Assembly: GCA_022820725.1 (NCBI GenBank)
Contig: JAJEFA010000014.1
Coordinates: 248,001 to 312,000 of the forward strand
Direction of reading: 5' to 3'
DNA length: 64,000 bases
DNA from: Candidatus Binatia bacterium
Lineage (GTDB): Bacteria; Desulfobacterota; Binatia; Bin18
The notes under the pieces were generated by a model. The model did not search any database. It worked only from the letters and a program-made list of their open reading frames with translations, and was not told the origin of the DNA. Of the stretch, positions 35,757-44,370 are shown piece by piece. A program made the position numbers and the translations under genes. Each line of letters opens with the position of its first letter. Within the stretch, counting starts at the first letter, position 1.

Positions 35757-36298
35757 CACTCCCCCTCTCTCCGAGCCCTGAGCGTCTCCGCCGCGGCCTG
35801 AACTGCCTCAACAATCCCCTGATAGCCTGTACAGCGACACAGCACCGCGGATAAGCCCGCGCGGATTTCTTTCTCACTCGGCGTCGCGTTTGTCTGGAGC
35901 AAATCATACGCGGTCATGAGCATCCCCGGCGTACAGAACCCGCACTGGAGGCCGTGGTGTTCCCAAAAGGCTGCTTGTAGGGGATGGAGTGGGCCAGTCT
36001 TTCCTGGGAGCGCGAGCGGCTCGCCCGCCTGATGGGCTAATCCCTCAACGGTCATCAGCTCTGCTCCGTTGGCCTGCACTGCCAGCATCAGACACGAGCG
36101 GGCGGCTTCGCCATTGATGAGAATCGTACACGCACCGCAGATGCCGTGTTCACAGCCGACATGAGAGCCGGTCAGGCCCAGGTCTTCACGCAGAAAATCG
36201 ACCAGCAGTTTGCGCGGCTCCACCTGCCCTCGGCACTCCGTACCGTTAACGCGGAGCGTGATCGCTCTCGTCCGGCTGTGCTCGTTCGGCTCGCTCAT
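35756..36298 (-). CDS. Molybdenum hydroxylase 2Fe-2S subunit (second operon)
   Basis: 180 residues. GCEHGICGACTILINGEAAR with a following SC gives the plant-type cluster ligands, and LQCGFCTPGMLM with LCRCTGYQGIVEAV the second cluster. It has ~15 extra N-terminal residues compared with the first operon. Start and stop overlap both neighbouring genes by a few bases. Confidence 0.96.
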   Translation of the reverse strand: MSEPNEHSRTRAITLRVNGTECRGQVEPRKLLVDFLREDLGLTGSHVGCEHGICGACTILINGEAARSCLMLAVQANGAELMTVEGLAHQAGEPLALPGKTGPLHPLQAAFWEHHGLQCGFCTPGMLMTAYDLLQTNATPSEKEIRAGLSAVLCRCTGYQGIVEAVQAAAETLRARREGE

Positions 36299-37170
36299 GC
36301 CCCTTGTTCCTGGCCGCGCTCAAGTGCCCGCTGAATCGCCCGCCGGGTCAGCACCTGGGTTAAGTGCCGCCGAAAATCGGCTGAGGCGTGAATATCGCTA
36401 TCAGGTTCAACGAGTTCGGCTGCCTGGGCTGCCGCATGCTGAATGCTTTGTTCGGTCACACCCTGCTGCATCAGAATATCCTCTGCCGCACGCAGGCGGA
36501 CCGGGGTTGGCCCAACTCCAGCGGCAGCCAGACGGGCGGTCCGACACTGCTCGCCATCCGCATCGATCACGCTGGCAACGCCAACGAGGGCAAAATCTCC
36601 GTGCCGCCGGGCAACCTCTTCGAACGCCCAACCGCTTGTTGGCGGAGCGGGCGAAAAACGGATTTCGGTGACGATCTCGTTCAGGGCGAGGGCCGTTGTC
36701 AGATAACTTACGAAAAATTCTTCGGCAGAGACACTTCGTTGTTCGCTCGGTCCCTGAAGGACCAGTTCAGCGTCTAAAACCAGCGCGACAGTGGGGTACT
36801 CCGCCGCGGGATCGGCGTGGGCCAGACTGCCGCCGATGGTGCCACGGGTGCGGATGGGCAGATGGCCGACTAATGTGGTTGCCTCATACAGCAGCGGAAG
36901 CTGGTGGCGCACCAGTTCCGAAAACTCAATCGTTCTCTGGCGGGTTAATGCGCCGATGCGAACCTGTCCGTTCTCTTGCCGAATATACGATAACTCTGCC
37001 ACGCGGTTGATATCGATCAGGGCGGACGGATAGCTCAGCCGGAAATTCAGCAAAGGCATCAGACTCTGCCCGCCGGCCAATACTTTTGCGTCGTCTCCAT
37101 GGCGCTCCAGGAGAGCGAGCGCTTCGTCGAGCTGCGTCGGCGCGTGGTAGGCAAATGGCGGCGGCTTCAT
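36295..37170 (-). CDS. Molybdenum hydroxylase FAD subunit (second operon)
   Basis: 291 residues. KPPPFAYHAPTQLDEALALL and LAGGQSLMPLLNFRL form the FAD-binding N-terminus, and RGTIGGSLAHADPAAEYPT the second FAD motif. First gene of the operon. The SnoaL-like gene at 37243 is divergent, so the short gap 37171-37242 should contain both promoters; I see no clear boxes. Confidence 0.95.
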   Translation of the reverse strand: MKPPPFAYHAPTQLDEALALLERHGDDAKVLAGGQSLMPLLNFRLSYPSALIDINRVAELSYIRQENGQVRIGALTRQRTIEFSELVRHQLPLLYEATTLVGHLPIRTRGTIGGSLAHADPAAEYPTVALVLDAELVLQGPSEQRSVSAEEFFVSYLTTALALNEIVTEIRFSPAPPTSGWAFEEVARRHGDFALVGVASVIDADGEQCRTARLAAAGVGPTPVRLRAAEDILMQQGVTEQSIQHAAAQAAELVEPDSDIHASADFRRHLTQVLTRRAIQRALERGQEQGA

Positions 37171-37242
37171 CCTGCTCTGGCTTGTATCCGGCTCGGTGCA
37201 GGTGGTAAAGGGTGCAACGTTACATGCAGAAAGGAGTTCTCA

Positions 37243-37650
37243 ATGGCAAACCAACACGAAGACATTCAACAATTCTACGCCAGCTATCTTGATACGTTTC
37301 ACTCGGGTGAGGCCAAGGCGATGGTGCCGTTCTACTGCGCGCCCTGTCTGTTTATCGCGGACCAGGGCGTGACCCTGCTTTCAAGCGAAGCGGAGATCGA
37401 AAAGCTCTTCGCGCAGATTATCCAGGACCTTGAAGGCCGGAATTATGGCCGAAGCGAAGTCACGAACATTCAGATCAAAGCAATGACGGATCGTATCGCG
37501 CTCCTCAGCGGCCTCGCCGTGCGCTACACCAAAACCGGCGAAGAACTGGAACGATTGGGAGCAACCTACACCTTGCGCAAGACAGACGCCCGCTGGCAGA
37601 TCGTCTCTGTCGTAGCCCATAGCCCAGAGAGTGTGATGCGGTTTGGGTGA
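37243..37650 (+). CDS. SnoaL/NTF2-fold small protein
   Basis: 135 residues, AAGGAG upstream. The pattern DIQQFYASYLDTFHSGEAKAM … CLFIADQGVTLLSSEAEIEKLF … GATYTLRKTDARWQIVSVVAH fits the cone-shaped alpha+beta NTF2 fold found in SnoaL-type cyclases, ketosteroid isomerases and many small enzymes. No catalytic pair can be assigned with confidence. Confidence 0.75.
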   Translation: MANQHEDIQQFYASYLDTFHSGEAKAMVPFYCAPCLFIADQGVTLLSSEAEIEKLFAQIIQDLEGRNYGRSEVTNIQIKAMTDRIALLSGLAVRYTKTGEELERLGATYTLRKTDARWQIVSVVAHSPESVMRFG

Positions 37651-37676
37651 AGCGAACGTTCATGACAAATAGTTAG

Positions 37677-37940
37677 ATGAAGCTCTCTGAAGGGAAAGTA
37701 ATCGATATAGTCCGAGTTGAGCAGGTGTCGGCCTACACGCTGAAGATGTCCTTTAGCGATGGGGCTGAACGAGTTATCAACTTTGAGCCGTTTCTCCGTA
37801 CATCACACAACCCTCTGATTCGTGCCTACCTCGACCCAGAGAAGTTTGCCGACTTTACTCTAGAGTATGGAAACCTGATGTGGGACGACTACGGGCTGTG
37901 CTTTCCCATCGCAGATTTATACGAGAACAGTATCTGTTGA
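37677..37940 (+). CDS. DUF2442 domain protein
   Basis: 87 residues. VIDIVRVEQVSAYTLKMSFSDGAER followed by FEPFL and WDDYGLCFPIADLYE is the DUF2442 pattern, a small domain often found beside toxin-antitoxin-like DUF4160 genes. No DUF4160 partner is adjacent. Function unknown. A 25-base repeat begins just before its stop codon (see 37936). Confidence 0.85.
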   Translation: MKLSEGKVIDIVRVEQVSAYTLKMSFSDGAERVINFEPFLRTSHNPLIRAYLDPEKFADFTLEYGNLMWDDYGLCFPIADLYENSIC

Positions 37941-37960
37941 GGACACTGTCTCACAAAGTT
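37936..37960 (+). repeat. Direct repeat, first copy (second at 39108-39132)
   Basis: GTTGAGGACACTGTCTCACA followed by AAGTT occurs here and, with two mismatches, at 39108-39132. Together with the 26-base repeat at 38296 and 39068 this marks a region put together by recombination. It is followed by short tandem units of ~24 bases (GGTGCAAATTTCCAAAATTC-like) to 38015. Confidence 0.75.
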
Positions 37961-38040
37961 AGGGTGCAAATTTCCAAAATTCGGGTGCCATTTTTTGCCA
38001 AAATTCAGTGCCACCCTCTCCCCAAAAGATGCACCGGCGA

Positions 38041-38274
38041 ACCATATCCCGACAGCTTTCGGCTCTCCGTAATCTCAAGAAGCGTCCTTTTGACATGCTC
38101 GCGGGGATTCTCTTCGCGGATGATTACCAGGTACTCCGAGCCGCGCTGATTCCTTGGGCTGTTGTTGATGAACATGCTCGCTACAATGCCCACACGAATA
38201 GCGCCACATTCCATTTGCGTGATGGGGTATGGTTACTGGATGGTGTGCGAGACGTGACAGACAGGTTCCGTTGA
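38041..38274 (+). pseudogene. C-terminal fragment of an unknown accessory protein
   Basis: The frame reads KKRPFDMLAGILFADDYQVL, IPWAVVDEHARYNAHTNSAT and FHLRDGVWLLDGVRDVTD. This looks like the C-terminus of a conserved accessory family that I recall from restriction-associated loci, without its N-terminal domain. No convincing start codon or ribosome-binding site precedes it. Likely a remnant. Confidence 0.45.
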
Positions 38275-38295
38275 CAATCCTACTATTAAGACCTT

Positions 38296-38321
38296 TAAGA
38301 CCTTAAACTAGGAAATTCCGA
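38296..38321 (+). repeat. 26-base perfect direct repeat, copy 1
   Basis: The 26 bases here (starting TAAGACCTTAAACTAGG) are repeated exactly at 39068-39093. In the second copy they encode the last residues (KTLN) and stop of the gene at 38733, so copy 1 is probably the tail of a lost relative. The two copies bracket the P63C fragment and that gene. Confidence 0.85.
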
Positions 38322-38708
38322 CGTGCAAAGTGGGCAAAGAGGTTCCCAGACAGTTTCTACAAGGAGATTTTCCGGCTTCGCGGTTGGCAGTGGCAAGGGA
38401 TGAAAGTCAATAGGCCACAAGTCGTCGGACACTATACAAATGACATTGTTTGGGACCGTCTAGCGCCGGGAGTAAGAGATGAACTCGAAAAGAACAACCA
38501 AAAGGATGCATCTGGAAAACGACTAGCAAAGCACCATCAATGGCTGACGGAGGATGTTGGACACCCGGCACTGCAAGAGCACTTGATTGGAGTTATCGCC
38601 ATAATGCAGGGCTCGCTCAAGTGGGATGGATTTCAACGCACGCTCCAAAGGGCTTACCCGAAAATTAACATTAACCTTGAGCTTCCATTAGGAAATTATG
38701 AGGAATGA
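38307..38708 (+). pseudogene. P63C-domain protein, C-terminal fragment
   Basis: From 38325 the frame reads AKWAKRFPDSFYKEIFRLRG, then WQWQGMKVNRPQVVGHYTND, DRLAPGVRDELEKNN and LAKHHQWLTEDVGHPALQEH, the P63C domain. P63C proteins are usually 250-350 residues with an N-terminal region that is absent here; the frame is cut by the 26-base repeat. ATG 38400 could give a 102-residue product but lacks a good ribosome-binding site. Confidence 0.7.
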
Positions 38709-38732
38709 TGGTGCTTGTGAAAGGAGTCGGTA

Positions 38733-39083
38733 ATGCGGTTATCGAGGAAGAGAGCAGGGAGGGATATCCATAACGCGAAGGAGTATTCATTGGTAAAAGA
38801 AGAGTTGCCAGATGATCCAGGCTATTCTCCATATATAGAGCATTCCTCTTCGGACCCCTTCTCCCTGCGTATCCGCGGGTTTGATACCAGAGAGGATGCA
38901 TTCTCTAGCTATTGGTACCGCATTACGTTCACGCCAAGAGAGATGAAGGGACTGCTGTCCAGGTATATCCGTATGGAGAAAATACCAGACGTTGAAAAGA
39001 AACTGTGGGAAGTTCTTCTCATCCTATGGGAGAGGCGGCTCAAAAGACTCGACCGAAAACAAGCTAATAAGACCTTAAACTAG
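38733..39083 (+). CDS. Hypothetical protein
   Basis: 116 residues, not recognised. Basic and charged, with FSLRIRGFDTREDAFSSYWYR followed by ITFTPREMKGLLSRYIRME and a lysine/arginine-rich C-terminal helix (LWERRLKRLDRKQANKTLN). AAAGGAG is upstream. The coding end is part of the second 26-base direct repeat. Confidence 0.5.
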   Translation: MRLSRKRAGRDIHNAKEYSLVKEELPDDPGYSPYIEHSSSDPFSLRIRGFDTREDAFSSYWYRITFTPREMKGLLSRYIRMEKIPDVEKKLWEVLLILWERRLKRLDRKQANKTLN

Positions 39084-39093
39084 GAAATTCCGA
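39068..39093 (+). repeat. 26-base perfect direct repeat, copy 2
   Basis: Identical to 38296-38321 and overlapping the last codons and stop codon of the hypothetical gene at 38733. Followed by AACTAGGAAGTTCC, a partial re-duplication of its own end, and by the second copy of the 25-base repeat at 39108-39132. Confidence 0.85.
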
Positions 39094-39230
39094 ACTAGGA
39101 AGTTCCGGTTGAGGATACTGTCTGACAAAGTCTGGAGGAGGTCGAGTTACGCTTCGCTAACTTGACCCCCTGCTTGCTCATCTCTAGCGTGTGTAATAGA
39201 TTAGAAAATCATACGTAGGAGGTAGAGCCT

Positions 39231-39446
39231 ATGAATCGAGCCGTTCCGCTGACCCGCAAGAATGTCATGCTGGAAGAGGGGCAGGTGCAGCGCCTTGTCG
39301 AGCAGTTACAGGCAAAGAGCGAATCTGAGGCGATCCGTATTGCTATTGCTGACCGCCTTTTTGCAGAGGAGGTCATGAAACATGTGCAACAACTCCGTCA
39401 CCGGGGCACACTCCGGGATGCCTATAAGCGTGCGAAGAAGGGGTAG
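39231..39446 (+). CDS. VapB-like antitoxin
   Basis: 71 residues, GTAGGAGG upstream. VPLTRKNVMLEEGQVQRLVE followed by SESEAIRIAIADRL reads as a ribbon-helix-helix DNA-binding domain with a basic C-terminal tail for toxin binding. It ends five bases before the PIN-domain gene, a normal antitoxin-toxin order. Confidence 0.8.
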   Translation: MNRAVPLTRKNVMLEEGQVQRLVEQLQAKSESEAIRIAIADRLFAEEVMKHVQQLRHRGTLRDAYKRAKKG

Positions 39447-39451
39447 GTATC

Positions 39452-39898
39452 GTGGCGCAGAGCCGTGCTCTCCTCTTTGACTCTTCCGTGTTAATTCCCA
39501 TCATTCGGGGAGAAGCGGATGAAGCGCTCTTCCAACGGGCGCTTCGCACCGGCAGAGCACGCCTGAGTTCGGTGGTCATGCAAGAACTCTACGCGGGAGC
39601 ACGGACACGAGCCGATAAGAAGAACTACGACGGCATCAGCCAGGCGTTCGTAAGCCGAGGATATATGGTGACCCCAAACCATGACGACTGGATATTAAGC
39701 GGGGTGCTTCTTGCTCGCTATCAGCAACAGTATGGAGAAGTGGAACCTCGGGATCATATTGATGACATTTTAATTGCCCTATGTGCGGTGCGAGCGAACG
39801 CCGTATTGGTGACCGAGAATGTCACGGACATGGAGAGATGGAAGAAGATGCTCGGGCGATCGGGCAAAGCTTTCAGAATCCAGTCCGTCACGAGGTGA
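39452..39898 (+). CDS. VapC-like PIN-domain toxin
   Basis: 148 residues from GTG 39452. LLFDSSVLIPIIRGE gives the first PIN acidic residue, VVMQELYAGARTRAD the second (Glu), and HIDDILIALCAVRANAVLVT the third and fourth acidic positions. PIN-domain toxins are Mg2+-dependent RNases. The first motif is DSS rather than the common DTN/DTS. Confidence 0.88.
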   Translation: MAQSRALLFDSSVLIPIIRGEADEALFQRALRTGRARLSSVVMQELYAGARTRADKKNYDGISQAFVSRGYMVTPNHDDWILSGVLLARYQQQYGEVEPRDHIDDILIALCAVRANAVLVTENVTDMERWKKMLGRSGKAFRIQSVTR

Positions 39899-39915
39899 GA
39901 TGAGACCAGCGCGGA

Positions 39916-40677
39916 CTATTGGGCCAACCATCCGCCGTCCGCCGACATGGTGTGGCCGGTCACAAAGGAGGCCGCGTCTGAACTGAGCCAGACGACGGCT
40001 TCCGCGATTTCTCCCGGCTGGCCCATCCGGCCGACCGGCTCCATCTCTGCGATCTTGTCGGCCATCTCGGGCTGATCCTCGGTCAGCCGACTAACCATGG
40101 GCGTCTCAATCGCGCCCGGACAGACACAGTTCACGCGGATACCGCTCTGCGCATATTCGAGCGCCGCCGATCGCGTAATCCCGACCACGCCATGCTTGCT
40201 GGCGATATAGGCCGGCAGGCGGTAGCCGCCCACTAAGCCATAGGCCGAGGAAGTGTTCACAATGGACCCGCCGCCCTGCTTGAGCATCTGAAGAATCTCA
40301 TATTTCATGCACAGCCAGACGCCCTTGAGGTTAATCGCCATGGTGCGGTCCCAGCCCGCTTCGCTGGTTTCGGCGGTCAACACGTTTTCCCCTTCGATCC
40401 CCGCGTTGTTATAGGCGCAGTCGAGGCGTCCGTACGTTTCGACTATCTGGGTGATGAGCCCCTCAACCTCAGCGGCTTGGGAGACATCGACTTGAAGAAA
40501 GCGGGCCTCTCCTCCCGCCGCCTTAACGAGTTGGACAGTCTCCTCACCCCCGTCAACAATAATATCGCTGACCACCACGCTTGCACCCTCTCGCGCAAAG
40601 GCGAGGGCCGAGGCGCGTCCAATGCCTGAACCAGCTCCAGTAATCAATGCAATTTTTCCCGCTAATACGCCTGCCAT
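39916..40677 (-). CDS. Short-chain dehydrogenase/reductase
   Basis: 253 residues. TGAGSGIGRASALAFAREGA binds NAD(P), NNAGIEG is the structural motif, and the catalytic Ser and YIASKHGVVG (Tyr, Lys) are in place. CPGAIETPMVSRL is typical of FabG-like SDRs acting on hydroxy acids or alcohols. It is a monocistronic gene, convergent with the VapC-like gene. Confidence 0.93.
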   Translation of the reverse strand: MAGVLAGKIALITGAGSGIGRASALAFAREGASVVVSDIIVDGGEETVQLVKAAGGEARFLQVDVSQAAEVEGLITQIVETYGRLDCAYNNAGIEGENVLTAETSEAGWDRTMAINLKGVWLCMKYEILQMLKQGGGSIVNTSSAYGLVGGYRLPAYIASKHGVVGITRSAALEYAQSGIRVNCVCPGAIETPMVSRLTEDQPEMADKIAEMEPVGRMGQPGEIAEAVVWLSSDAASFVTGHTMSADGGWLAQ

Positions 40678-40788
40678 CGTGCTCCTCCTTTTGGTCTGTT
40701 ATCTCCAGTATGCTTGTGTCTTACACGGTTTCGCTTGCTGCGGGCAAGAAATAATTCAGAGTGACGTACAAAACGGGAGACCCTCACT

Positions 40789-41313
40789 GTGAAAGACATT
40801 CTTGAGAGGCCATCGCGGCGGCGCCGAGACGAGTTTTTGGCCGCGGTGTCCAGAAGCCGAAAGCTGCACGGTCATTGGGCGACCCCTCCGCGGACGGTCG
40901 AAGCGTTTGAAGCCTATCTCAAGCGGCTCGAACAGTCTGCCTCTGTGGGCCACTGGGTGCGGACCGAGGCGAATGAACTTGCGGGGGTCATCAATATTAA
41001 CGAAATTGTCCGGGGAACGTTCTGCTCGGGGTATTTGGGCTATTATGCCTTTGTCCCGCATCACGAGCAGGGCTATATGGCAGCGGGGCTGCGCGCGGTG
41101 ATCTCCCACGCCTTTCGTAGACTACGGCTCCATCGGCTAGAGGCCAACATCCAGCCGGATAATGTTGCCTCCCTTTATCTGGTACAACGGCTCGGGTTTC
41201 GGAAAGAAGGGTTTTCACCCCGTTACTTAAAAGTGGCGAGGCGTTGGCGCGATCACGAGCGCTGGGCACTAACCGCAGAAGAGTGGGCGTCGCAGAAAAA
41301 GGTAGTGAGATGA
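40789..41313 (+). CDS. GNAT acetyltransferase, RimJ/RimL-like
   Basis: 174 residues from GTG 40789. HWVRTEANELAGVININEIV, then GYLGYYAFVPHHEQGYMAAG, then HRLEANIQPDNVASLYLVQR followed by LGFRKEGFSPRYLK, is the RimJ/RimL arrangement with the acetyl-CoA motif after the GYM segment. Such enzymes acetylate N-terminal amino groups of proteins or small amines. Confidence 0.88.
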   Translation: MKDILERPSRRRRDEFLAAVSRSRKLHGHWATPPRTVEAFEAYLKRLEQSASVGHWVRTEANELAGVININEIVRGTFCSGYLGYYAFVPHHEQGYMAAGLRAVISHAFRRLRLHRLEANIQPDNVASLYLVQRLGFRKEGFSPRYLKVARRWRDHERWALTAEEWASQKKVVR

Positions 41314-41544
41314 TAACTGGTTGAGCAACTAGAATGGATGGTTCAAGAGGTGAAACAGCTCCTAAACAAGCGTTGTTGAGCGAAGCAAAGAAGGACCTCC
41401 TTATAAGCGGAGAATTGATAGCCGTGTTTGAAAATATGCATCCTGAATGTATATACCAGTACAGGAGAGGCAAATCACACTCTTGCTGATAGAGACCATC
41501 CGAGGACGTGAGGCTATCCGTGAGCTATTGTCTGTTACAAGCGA

Positions 41545-41655
41545 ATGAAACGCCGCGCCTTGGTTCGCCATCTTGAGCAGCATGGTTGTCAGCTCTTACG
41601 AGAAGTCGTGAATCATACCGTTTATGTCAATCGTGAGACCCAACGTGAGAGGAGG
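41545..41655 (+). pseudogene. N-terminal stub of a HicA toxin
   Basis: MKRRALVRHLEQHGCQLLRE followed by VVNHTVYVNRETQRE matches the HicA double-stranded-RNA-binding-like toxin start, including the catalytic His. HicA is ~60-80 residues and normally continues with a strand and helix; here the similarity ends at about residue 35, next to the ribosome-binding site of the TonB receptor. No HicB partner is evident in 41314-41544, which otherwise shows nothing recognisable. Confidence 0.6.
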
Positions 41656-41662
41656 AGCCGGT

Positions 41663-44350
41663 ATGAAGATATTAAGGCGATGGCAATACGGATTCGTGGT
41701 GTCCTTGGTGATCTTGATGAGTACACCACTGGCCATGGCACAAGATGCGGAACAGACCGGTGCGCCGGAGGCCGAGCAGGAGGGAGAGTCAACAGAACCC
41801 ATCCTCGGACTTGAAACACTCCGAGTGGTCGGCTCCCGGGCACTGGGCCGCTCGGCGGCGGATTCGCCCGTGCCGGTGGACGTCATTGACGGCGAAAACT
41901 TCAAGAATTACGGCGTCCGTGACCTGAACAACCTGCTGGCTGCGACCATTCCGTCCTATAACGTCACCCAGCACGCCATTGGCGACGCTAACGCGCTGGT
42001 CCGTCCGGCCAAGATGCGCGGGCTGCCCCCGGACTCGACCCTGGTGCTGGTCAACGGCAAACGCCGACACCGCTCGTCCGCAATCAGCATCTTCACCTTT
42101 GGGCAGGCCCAAGGGGCGCACGGTGCCGACATTCGCTCCATCCCGTCTATCGCGCTTAAACGGGTAGAAGTGTTGCGCGACGGCGCGGGTGCCCAGTACG
42201 GCTCCGACGCGGTAGCCGGCGTGCTGAATTTTGTGCTGCGCGACGCGCCCGAGGGCGGGACGGTCGAAGCCCGCTGGGGCCAGTATTATCAGGGCGACGG
42301 CGACCAGGTGAGTACGGCAGCCAACATCGGCCTGCCGCTGACCGACGCCGGGTTTGCCAACCTCAGCTTCGAGTTCACCAACGCCGACTCGACCAACCGT
42401 AGCGTGCAGCGCACCGACGCGCTGGCGGCGATCTCCAGCGGCAACGAGCATGTCCGCAGAGGCGCCGTGCAGGTCTGGGGTGCGCCGGACGTACCGTACG
42501 ACTATAAATTCTTCGGCAACTTCGGTCTCGACCTCGGCGACCATCACCACGCCTATGCCTTCGGCAACTGGGCGGAACGGGAGATTTATGACTCATGGTA
42601 TTGGCGGAGCCCGTACGCGCGTCCGGGGGTCTTTACGGACCCGAGCGGTCCGGGCGGTGGCTGGTCCATGGACGATCCTTTGCTGATCGCCGACCTGTCG
42701 CCGGACGGCAGAAGCGGCGGCTGTCCGAAAAACATCACCGGGCGCGATTATTTTGAAAACGGCCCGGCAGCGCTGAGCGGACTGGGCGCGGACTGCCACT
42801 GGTTGGGCCAGACCTTTCCCGGCGGGTTCATCCCGCGGATGCGCGGCGGCGTGGAAGACTGGGGGATCGCCTTCGGCCTGCGCGGAACGTTGCAGAGCGC
42901 CTCTGCGCTGCTTGATGGCTGGAACTACGATATGAGCGCCGTGTTTGGCCAACACCGGACGACCTATGTGGTCTGGAACAGCGTCAACCCACAACTCGCC
43001 CGCCTCCGAGGGGGGATTCCGACCGAATTTTTCTCGCGTGCCTACCAGCAGGAGGACAAGATTTTTAACCTGGACCTCTCCCGTCCGTTCGATATCGGTC
43101 TGTTCTATTCTCCGCTGAACGTCGCCTTCGGCCTCGAATACCGCGAGGAGGACTACGAGATCGAATCCGGCGAACAAAACGCCTGGTGCGTTGATGACGA
43201 AGGAGAGTGCGGGGGCGGGGGTCAAGACCCGAACAGTCGGGGACTCGCCCAGCAGGGCTTCGACATCGGCACCAACGCGTATCCCGGCATCCGGCCCGAG
43301 CATGGGATGGAGGCAGACCGGGGCAGTTTCGGGGCGTATATCGACCTGGAGGCAAACGTCATCGAGCAGGTATTGCTCAGCGCTGCGGGGCGCTTCGAGC
43401 ACCATGAGGGCATCGGTGAGTCCCTGGACGGCAAGCTGGCCGGTCGCTGGGACCTGCTCGAAGAATATCTGGCCGTACGCGGCTCCTTTGGCACGGGCTT
43501 TCGAGCACCGACCGTGGGACAGGCCAACTACCGGGACACCACCTTCGGCCTGGATGCCGACGGCAACCTCGTTGAACAGCCAACCCTGCCGGGCAGCGAC
43601 CCGATTGCCCAACACAAGGGAGCCAAGCCGCTCACGCCGGAGACCTCCTTCTCCTTTTCCGTCGGCGCGGTACTCTCCATTGATGCCCTGTCCGTCACCC
43701 TGGACTATTACAACATAGAAATCAGAAACCGGATCGGGCTGACCGATTCGCAAAGCATCACCGCTGATGATGTCGCCGCCCTGGCGGCCCAGGGTGTTGA
43801 CGCCAGCGGCGTGCGGACAGTCAAATTCTTCGCCAACGCGTTCGAGACCTATACGCAAGGCATCGACCTGGTGGCAACCTATCCGCTGGAACTGTTCGGC
43901 GGCAGCATAGGCACGACCATGTTGACCTTCGCCGGCAACTGGAACGACACCAAAATCAATCTCGATTCGATCAATTCGCAGGTCATCGGTTCCCTGCGTA
44001 AACATCAGCTTGAAGAACTTGAGCCGGAATTCCGTTTCTCGCTGATGGCGGACCATACCTGGGGACCGTGGCGTTTCCTCACCCGGCTGCATTACTATGA
44101 CGATTTCACCGAGCGGCATCAGGATATTGATACCCAGCCCATCTACGCCCATGCCCGCGCGCTGCTCGACATAGAAGCGTCGTATATGTTTCGGAACGGT
44201 CTCGGGTTTGCGGCCGGCGTGGACAATCTGCTCGACACCTATCCGACCAAAAATCGCTACGCCCGCGACTATGGCCAGAAGTATCCGGTCGCCTCGCCGT
44301 ACGGATACAACGGCGGATTCTACTACTTCAGGGCGTCGTATTCATTCTGA
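41663..44350 (+). CDS. TonB-dependent receptor, copy 1
   Basis: 895 residues from ATG 41663 with GAGGAGG upstream. Signal peptide ~1-26 (RRWQYGFVVSLVILMSTPLA). The plug domain starts around LETLRVVGSRALGRSAADSP with PAKMRGLPPDSTLVLVNGKR and GAGAQYGSDAVAGVLNFVLR. The beta-barrel continues to the C-terminal Phe (YYFRASYSF). It moves a scarce ligand across the outer membrane using TonB energy; the ligand is unknown. The next gene is a close paralogue starting 20 bases after its stop codon. Confidence 0.93.
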   Translation: MKILRRWQYGFVVSLVILMSTPLAMAQDAEQTGAPEAEQEGESTEPILGLETLRVVGSRALGRSAADSPVPVDVIDGENFKNYGVRDLNNLLAATIPSYNVTQHAIGDANALVRPAKMRGLPPDSTLVLVNGKRRHRSSAISIFTFGQAQGAHGADIRSIPSIALKRVEVLRDGAGAQYGSDAVAGVLNFVLRDAPEGGTVEARWGQYYQGDGDQVSTAANIGLPLTDAGFANLSFEFTNADSTNRSVQRTDALAAISSGNEHVRRGAVQVWGAPDVPYDYKFFGNFGLDLGDHHHAYAFGNWAEREIYDSWYWRSPYARPGVFTDPSGPGGGWSMDDPLLIADLSPDGRSGGCPKNITGRDYFENGPAALSGLGADCHWLGQTFPGGFIPRMRGGVEDWGIAFGLRGTLQSASALLDGWNYDMSAVFGQHRTTYVVWNSVNPQLARLRGGIPTEFFSRAYQQEDKIFNLDLSRPFDIGLFYSPLNVAFGLEYREEDYEIESGEQNAWCVDDEGECGGGGQDPNSRGLAQQGFDIGTNAYPGIRPEHGMEADRGSFGAYIDLEANVIEQVLLSAAGRFEHHEGIGESLDGKLAGRWDLLEEYLAVRGSFGTGFRAPTVGQANYRDTTFGLDADGNLVEQPTLPGSDPIAQHKGAKPLTPETSFSFSVGAVLSIDALSVTLDYYNIEIRNRIGLTDSQSITADDVAALAAQGVDASGVRTVKFFANAFETYTQGIDLVATYPLELFGGSIGTTMLTFAGNWNDTKINLDSINSQVIGSLRKHQLEELEPEFRFSLMADHTWGPWRFLTRLHYYDDFTERHQDIDTQPIYAHARALLDIEASYMFRNGLGFAAGVDNLLDTYPTKNRYARDYGQKYPVASPYGYNGGFYYFRASYSF

Positions 44351-44370
44351 AACCTGGCGCTCACGTACCG

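Noticed and set aside
37965..38015. Possible CRISPR-like short repeats
   Set aside because: Only two or three imperfect ~24-base tandem units without spacers of regular length; no cas genes nearby.
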